From Lepeophtheirus salmonis (taxonomy: Eukaryota > Arthropoda > Copepoda > Siphonostomatoida > Caligidae): a stretch of 64,000 nt of DNA. The notes below the pieces were generated by a model. That model searched no databases and had not been told where the DNA came from. It saw only the letters and a program-made list of their open reading frames with translations. Shown piece after piece: positions 57,898 to 64,000 of this stretch (position 1 is the first letter of the stretch; every line of letters begins with the position of its first letter). Where the stretch lies: positions 37,633,971 through 37,697,970 of the forward strand of contig NC_052134.2 of NCBI RefSeq assembly GCF_016086655.4. The letters are read 5' to 3'. The position numbers were made by a program, and so were the translations under genes.

Positions 57898-58874
57898 TAA
57901 TCAAAACCATATTTTATTAAAGCATAGAACAGTATTACCCATTTATTCTGGGTTCGATCTCTCTGGGTTTTTCTATGGTACTTTTTTTAGTTCGATACTC
58001 TTTTAGTATTATTTAATATTTACCCAAATTCATAAAGAAGATAAAAACTTTCAAAAAGTCCCAGAGAACCAACTACCCGAATTTCTCAAGGTATTGGAAT
58101 ACCCAAAAAATGATTTAATAATTCATCATTGGAATTGCAAAATCCGTCAAATCAATGGAGTATTTTAACAGTTTGAGGGTAGTTTAATTGGTTTAGTGAA
58201 GTACGATATAAGTAAATGAACTATTAATTAATACTTATAGTACAAACCATCTACAGAATACATCTGACATTGTACATGCCCAAATGGAGGTAATAACATG
58301 GGTAAGTTTCATTTGATTTCTAATTACGAAAATTAGTGAAGTAATAAGCTATGCAATCTTCTACAAAAACAGTACTAATGAAATAAATTTATTTTGTGGT
58401 GGGTTTAAGGAGTGAACGTAAATTGATCTGTACAAATTTTTAGACATGAAAAATAGAGGAATTCCGGATTAAACTATGTATGTCATAAATCTTGGAACTC
58501 CTCAAGGGTAAAAATGAACATTAGATTGACGGATTATAAATTGAGTCGAAGAGGCACACTATGTGAACATAGCTTTAGGCAACATGAAATAACTTCTCAA
58601 ACCTGTACAAAAAAGCGTACTACTGGACTATGGAAAATACATATATACGTATGGGTATGGTATAACATATCTGACACCTTCATGGGTTCTACATACAGTT
58701 CTGAAAAAATTAAGTTGGAAAAAGTTAGTTCATTGCTACAAAAAAATCAACATTATAATGCAAGGAATGCCCAAATAAGAGGTACACGAAATATATTTTC
58801 AATAATTTGGAAGAATGTGTGCGAAATTTCAGATTAATGTCCTTATTATAATGTATCTAACCACCTATCCTTTG
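57898..58874. other. no supported gene
   Basis: AT-rich. ORF 58514-58837 (plus, 107 codons) contains many Thr/Arg/Lys codons, but no motif I recognise. It is left uncalled. Confidence 0.3.
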
Positions 58875-59015
58875 AAAAAACAGAAAAAAGGCTCAAAATC
58901 AGTTGATAGTTAGCAAGTAGTTGTTCAAAGCTTAACAAGTGCTTATTTGAATTCAACCAATTAACGTTCAGAACACTTATAAGTGGGGGGCAAAAAAATC
59001 GTCATTTGACTATAA
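58875..59015 (-). repeat. dispersed repeat family R, copy
   Basis: Reverse copy: AACAGAAAAAAGGCTCAAAA, TCAGTTGATAGTTAGCAAG, AGCTTAACAAGTGCTTATTT, ACCAATTAACGTTCAGAACA. Confidence 0.58.
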
Positions 59016-59019
59016 AATA

Positions 59020-59904
59020 GATATTAAATTTTTATATTCATGAGATAATGACGTGATATGAATCCAAAGATTTATTTTTTTAACTTTTCGATCCCCATTT
59101 CATGTTTTATTAATAACATTTTTCAATGTTTAATGAAATGAGAATCATCCTTAAAAATGATAGACTTGACAATTTAACCATTGACCATTTCTCTGTCATT
59201 TAAATCCGGATATGGCTAAGAACCTTCTCGGATTATCATGTATGTTTTCAAGACAATGACCATCATAAATCATTATGGAATTTTCTAGCAATTCATTTGG
59301 ATTTCTTTATCTCTCATTGACGTAGGTAAAACAACTTATCCTTCTTGAATAGGCCTTTGTTACTCTCCTCTAATGAATGGCTGTTTTCTAATGTTATTAC
59401 TATCTTGTACCTACAACATATCTTCCTCAAATGACAAAAGAAAAAAATATTTTCGTCAAATGATCAGAATTATAAAACAATTTATAATTTCTATCTCTTA
59501 AAAAAATATAACAATGGAACCTAAACAAGACAAAAAATAATTCAACAAGAGGAAAGTTTTGGAATGTTCTATTATATTTCATCCTCTTTATGATGATTTT
59601 TTAAGGAGTGAAGAATTTGCCAATGTCTATCAGGTGCAATTCAGAAGGGATATAAGCATCCAGGTATAATTTTAAAGCACTTTTTAAAATGAATTTGTAA
59701 GGTATATATTAATGTTTCTCTCTCGAGATCCAATTTTCCAGGAACTTCTCGGGATTTTACACCTACAAGAAATTCTCGGGAAATTTCAGATGTAGTTTTT
59801 TATAAATTATAAGCTTCTCTTTTGTTGTTAACTATATGAAAAGGTAAATTCATATAGAAGATTCAATCGACACACCGTTTTTTATATTTTATAAATTATA
59901 TATG
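59020..59904. other. no gene; TCTCGGGAAATT cluster at 59715-59800
   Basis: AT-rich. At 59715-59800, CTCTCGAGATCC, AACTTCTCGGGATTTTACAC, CTACAAGAAATTCTCGGGAA repeat a TTCTCGGGAAATT-like, self-complementary motif. The same CACCTACxAGAAATTCxCG block occurs at 62500-62530. This resembles degenerate ends of hAT-type elements, but no transposase was found beside it. Confidence 0.4.
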
Positions 59905-60310
59905 CAGGGCCGTTGCAACGAGGGGGGGGGCAGCGAGGGGGTTGAAACGGACCTTTCAAAAAAATAAAATATACCCTTGTCAAGAAAATTATTTATTAGA
60001 AAAAGATGAAAAAATTATTTTATAGAAAAAACCATCATGAAACTAAATATCGAACGTCTACGAAAGTAATACAAAAAAGTAATTTAAAAATATAAACATC
60101 ACAAAAGATGGGAAAATTTTCTAAATCCTCGTGCGCGTAAATCAAAACGAAAAAAATATGTTGATATCCTCGATAGACGACATATATAATGAAAAAAGAT
60201 CACGAGATAAAGTATGGTGCTCCTTTTTCGCTAAAACATTTTGAATTTTCAAAATACTGAGAAATAATTAATAAGAGCACTAATATTTTGCTGACTGTGA
60301 CATTTTTCAC
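59905..60310 (+). repeat. G-run-led repeat with pair P, copy 2
   Basis: Starts CAGGGCCGTTGCAACGAGGG, then a GCAGCGAGGGGGTTGAA stretch. From 60125 to 60300 it is co-linear with 9428-9610 (CATTTTGAATTTTCAAAAT, AATAAGAGCACTAATATTTT). The right terminus is not identified. Confidence 0.42.
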
Positions 60311-60994
60311 ATCCCTAAATATCACGATCTAAAAAAATCATTTGATTAGAAATAAACCAAATTATTTATCAATGTTGTTGTTGTAGACCAAATGCTGTAG
60401 TTTCAATGAACTCTTATTTACAATATAAGCTATAGTTTTAAAAAAAATAAGATTTCAAAAATATCATTTAAGGATGATGTGCTCATCATTAGTTTGAAAG
60501 CTCTTGCTGTAGTAAAACAAGTGATATTTTGTGAAAAATATATTAAATGAAAAAAATATATTAAAAATAGCTTATTCTCTTGCATTTGAAGCAATTTGTA
60601 GTTTTACACATTTAAGAAGATATCTTAGCTTATAACGAAAAAAAATATCTATAGTTTATTTATTGTGAGTCGAAAATCATAGAATTTTAAGGCTAAATAA
60701 TCCATAGCTTTAAATTGGAGGTAATATTAACTATCATAAAATGGGCAAGCTAGTACTGAAAAATAGCCTATTTAAAGGCTTAAAACTTTGTCATAAACGA
60801 TTTTGAAATATTTTATTGAAAATGCGTTTGAATAATTTTTTTACGGTAGTTAAGGCATACAAATGACATTAAGTGACATATTTTATAGACTCTTTGTGAT
60901 TATGAATACGTACAAAAGTCAAAAATTCCTCGATAAAAAATAAAGAATGGGATATAATCGATGCTGTATGTTGGTTTAAAGATTTGCCAATATT
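60311..60994. other. no feature seen
   Basis: AT-rich; no motif. Confidence 0.35.
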
Positions 60995-61150
60995 AAAATC
61001 AGAGGGCAGCGCGCTCAGAAGAACTTATTCTCTTGAACTCAATGTGCATAAGTTAATTCCCGGTTGCTCCCAGAAAAAAAAATATACATTATTTAAATGG
61101 ACTTCAAAGACCATACCTAGGTTAGACTTCATCTGACCAATTAAAGAAAC
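60995..61150 (+). repeat. tRNA-derived SINE-like copy 2
   Basis: GGGCAGCGCGCTCAGAAG aligns with the 50691 head. GAACTCAATGTGCATAAGTT, AATTCCCGGTTGC aligns with the anticodon-to-B-box part. AAAAAAAAATATACATTATT followed by GGACTTCAAAGACCATACC aligns with the body of copy 1. The A- and B-boxes are more degraded here. Confidence 0.48.
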
Positions 61151-61154
61151 ATTA

Positions 61155-62569
61155 AAAAGAAGATATACTATAGCTCAAATAACATTAATTGTGTATTGCA
61201 ATTGGTACCAAAGGTTGCATAATTTTTTAATTTAATTGAACATGCAAAAAAAAGCAATATCACTTCTACAACTGAGTAATATGCCAAAAAGTTAAAAGTG
61301 CACAAACTAACCCGTCCTCTTTCCTAGTCGTAAAGAAATTTATGACCTTATAAGCTTAGCCATGAGGTCCATACTTTAATATTCGTTAAATATTAAATCC
61401 AATGGTAGAAGCTCTATTGTATTATTTAGTCTTGAAATACGTGAAGTAAAATGTCTGAGAGTATAACTTCACAGAGCCATACTTGATTTAATCTCTACCC
61501 TTTAAAAAATTATAGGGTATTATTATTTTTTCAATCTATACATTCTATTGAGTTTTTTTCCATGGGTTCTACCTTTTATTTTTTGTGACAAATACCAATT
61601 AACCTTTTTTCCCCTTTACCTTTACAACTAAATCAGAGAAAAACACATAGTTTCTTCTCCATTTTTTTATACTTTTATTTTACTTCTTCGTCTACTTTCT
61701 TCCTTCAAATAAAAATGGGTTATTTGAACATTCGGAAATAAGTTTTTCTTTCTTGAACAAAACAAATACATATATGTACATGTTATACAATACTTCAAGG
61801 TCAAGTATAAGATAATTTGGAACTGAGTTACGTAGTTCTCGTGTGCTTTTAGCACTTACTCATGGTATGAGAGATACGACGAATTTTGAAAATATAGAGG
61901 ATAGATTAGATTAGTGTTTAAGGCCACCCAAAAGAGAAGTAGTAGTATTGTTTCTTTGTGTATTATAAATTGCCTTTTTTCAAAGACTATTAAAATGATT
62001 GCTTAAAAAATTATAACATACGCACTCCATCAACGTAAAAGCAGGCTAAATTATTTTGTTTTTTCTCAAAATAGAGTACAAATTAATTCTATATATGTTT
62101 TTATGAGTTATCAACAACTTTTAAAAACAAGTTATTCTGACTAATCCTATGTAAGCACTGCAAATCGTAGATAAAGTAGCAAAATTAATATTCACAATGA
62201 AGGAATTAAAAAATTGATAGATTTTATTGTTAAAATGACAAATTTGAGCCAAATTAAGTCATATAAATCAAATGAAGCCTCTAAACTATGGTTGACATTT
62301 TTGGGTACCTCAATTCAATCCAGAAGTTTGAAGAGAATGCGTTTAATTGTCAGAAATAACCAATTGAATTATTGGGATGTGTGTATATTTGATGTAAAGA
62401 ACATTTCTGATTCTCTTGATTTTGTTTAAGATTGTGTTAATATTAACTCACTACATATATAAATGTTTTTAAAGTAGCTCATTCTTGTATTTTTCAAGGT
62501 TTGACACCTACGAGAAATTCCCGACAGGTTAAATCAAGAAAAGAGAATTAAAAAATTGTGCTATACTTA
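61155..62569. other. no supported gene
   Basis: AT-rich. ORF 62214-62429 (plus, 71 codons) has no recognisable motif. A TTTGACACCTACGAGAAATT followed by CCCGACAGG end-like block lies at 62500-62530. Confidence 0.35.
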
Positions 62570-63011
62570 AATACTATGTTTTTACTCAGTATATCTTCAT
62601 TCACAAGCAATAACAGCCATGACCCGCTGGAGTACAGATTGACAGGTTTTGATGATGAAGGCCGTATCCGTGTCCATGGTGTACCCCGCTGTCATTATAG
62701 CATCTGGGAGCGAATCCAATTTTGCATGAAATGTGCAGTAGAAATTATTCTCCAAGACAACTCAACCTGCATAGTTCAGAGGCTTGAGGTCAGCTCTGGA
62801 GGAGAACCACATGGAGGCAGACCAGAAGTAAGCCATTTTGTTGCTGCATAAGTTTTGGTTCTTCTTGGCTGCATGGGGCTGTAATTGACTTATTGAGGTT
62901 GTATACAGTCATGACAGAGATCCCAAAGGGGCTATGCAGCCTTCTCGGTACTGACACCGCCGCAGAAAGATCACACATGCGTTGCTCCGATATTTTCACA
63001 CCTTGAGACAT
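62570..63011 (-). pseudogene. internally deleted mariner/Tc1 relic
   Basis: On the minus strand from 63011 it reads MSQGVKISEQRMCDLSAAV, PRRLHSPFGISVMTVYNLNK. This is a helix-turn-helix with the GISxxTVYN recognition helix. After a frame change and a deletion it continues MAYFWSASMWFSSRADLKPL, matching FWPxxMWxxSSPDLNPL with the Pro-Asp-Leu altered to Ala-Asp-Leu. Then come VLENNFYCTFHAKLDSLPDA and FIIKTCQSVLQRVMAVIA, the C-terminal helix. The first two catalytic blocks are missing. The plus-strand ORF 62558-62851 is its shadow. Confidence 0.68.
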
Positions 63012-63014
63012 GGT

Positions 63015-63784
63015 GGAGATGAAAAAAAAAAACTTATTTATGCTTGTTTCGGCTGTCGTTTGGTTGCATCATTAAAAATAGCAAGGATAAAATTGTAATT
63101 AAATGCTGCTGCAAGTTTTATATATCCACTTTTTATATTCTTTATTATTTCATTCGAAAAAATTTCCCGGGTTTCAAAATTTAAAAAATAGTCACCCAAG
63201 ATCTAACTGAAGAACAACGTCCCAGGAAACGAAAAACTCAAACACACAATATACAAGTTTGATCTATTAAGGAAAAATTAAACCATAATAATTTGTAATC
63301 ATTGAATCATATTGATTGGATGATAAAAGAATTTGTAAATATTATTTATTAATTGTTATTTTACAATATACTTTTTCACATTTTTCAGTTGTGAAATGTT
63401 ATAAAATTTTTTGTGCATAATTCCATTAACGTATTTTCTACAATTTTCTTTTAAAGTAATGAAATATTAGCAAATAATATTAATTAATGCAGATGCTTAA
63501 ACCAAATGCCAACCTACGAAGTATGTAAAACGAATAATTGTGTTTTTTACAATATGTAATCAAAAAATAATAATTCATTTCCAAATGATTAAAACAAGTA
63601 ATTAATCTCTTTCCAAGTTTATTAGAGACTCATGAATTTATTACATTTTTTCTTTGTTCATATCTTGGATGATGATGATGTTAGCTCACTGTTGGAATTC
63701 TTTTTTTTTTTTTTTCTTAGGGACTTGATGCTTTTGAGCATTATATAATATATATATATATTTAAAATATGTAGATACTCGAAG
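63015..63784. other. no feature seen
   Basis: AT-rich. GAAAAAATTTCCCGGGTTTC at about 63157 is palindromic and may be another end of the CGGGAAATT cluster type. A TA microsatellite lies near 63749-63760. Confidence 0.35.
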
Positions 63785-64000
63785 TTAGTGTTGTATTGGT
63801 CCTTATTTAGGAGTAAAGACTGCAGTCCAGTCCAGATCATTCGTTTTTATCAGTCCATAATCATATAAAATTCGGTCTTTAATGACGTCACTCAACTTTA
63901 TCGGTTCTTTATTTAAAGAAATTTCAGCATTAAATGAAAGCTGTTATGATTATATGTTCATTCTTGAATCAAATCAAATCTAATTATGAAGTGTGCTCAA
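63785..64000 (+). repeat. family C (CAGTCC/TGACGTCA) copy, cut by window edge
   Basis: Reads TTAGTGTTGTATTGGTCCTT, ATTTAGGAGTAAAGACTGC, AGTCCAGTCCAGATC, ATATAAAATTCGGTCTTTAA, TGACGTCACTCAACTTTAT. It is co-linear with 18070-18192, including a perfect TGACGTCA at 63883-63890. The similarity fades after CTCAACTTTAT. The minus ORF 63658-63840 is repeat-derived. Confidence 0.62.

Noticed and set aside
57950..57978. Possible tRNA B-box (GGTTCGATCTC)
   Set aside because: No A-box, arm pairing or second copy was found; too weak alone.
58514..58837. 107-codon plus-strand ORF
   Set aside because: No recognisable motif, splice context or homologous copy in the window; left as unexplained sequence.

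Overview
The window looks like a strongly AT-rich invertebrate nuclear sequence. No prokaryotic signal is visible: no ribosome binding sites, operons or long ORFs. I found no intact protein-coding gene. Recognisable coding matter is almost all decayed transposon: about ten mariner/Tc1 relics, two hAT relics, one Ty3/gypsy integrase piece, and one Polycomb/CBX-type chromodomain reading frame. Dense mariner relics plus many short inverted-repeat elements suggest an arthropod. A caligid copepod such as the salmon louse is my best guess, as an inference from repeat style that I could not check.

Layout. At 1-5,000 there is a plus-strand hAT relic (85-738), a cluster of GGTCTGGACC-type repeats (3165-3672) and a minus-strand hAT relic (3761-4406). 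From 5,000 to 17,500 the sequence is mostly AT-rich, with one mariner C-terminus (10474-10960) and several dispersed repeats. At 18070-19322 is the most unusual unit. It is bounded by inverted copies of a CAGTCC-rich repeat and holds an antisense gypsy integrase fragment abutting a chromodomain ORF with one in-frame TGA. From 20,200 to 31,500 lie five further mariner relics and two candidate host sequences: a GC-richer promoter/5'-exon-like island (24001-24540) and an unexplained minus-strand open frame (26755-26988).

From 32,000 to 49,100 there are more mariner relics. Two have recognisable terminal inverted repeats and TA borders (34821-35644 and 47768-48575). The second sits inside a repeat whose paralogue at 13.4-14.2 kb lacks it, so the empty site can be read. 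From 49,100 to 64,000 there are two non-autonomous elements with inverted termini built of short repeated modules (49131-50260, 52011-52491), a tRNA-like SINE pair (50680-50830, 60995-61150), more copies of the short inverted-repeat families, a last mariner relic (62570-63011), and a copy of the CAGTCC/TGACGTCA repeat cut by the window edge.

The genes do not form a pathway. The window is best read as intergenic or intronic DNA built by successive transposon waves. Repeat families were found by eye; boundaries are approximate unless a terminal repeat is described.
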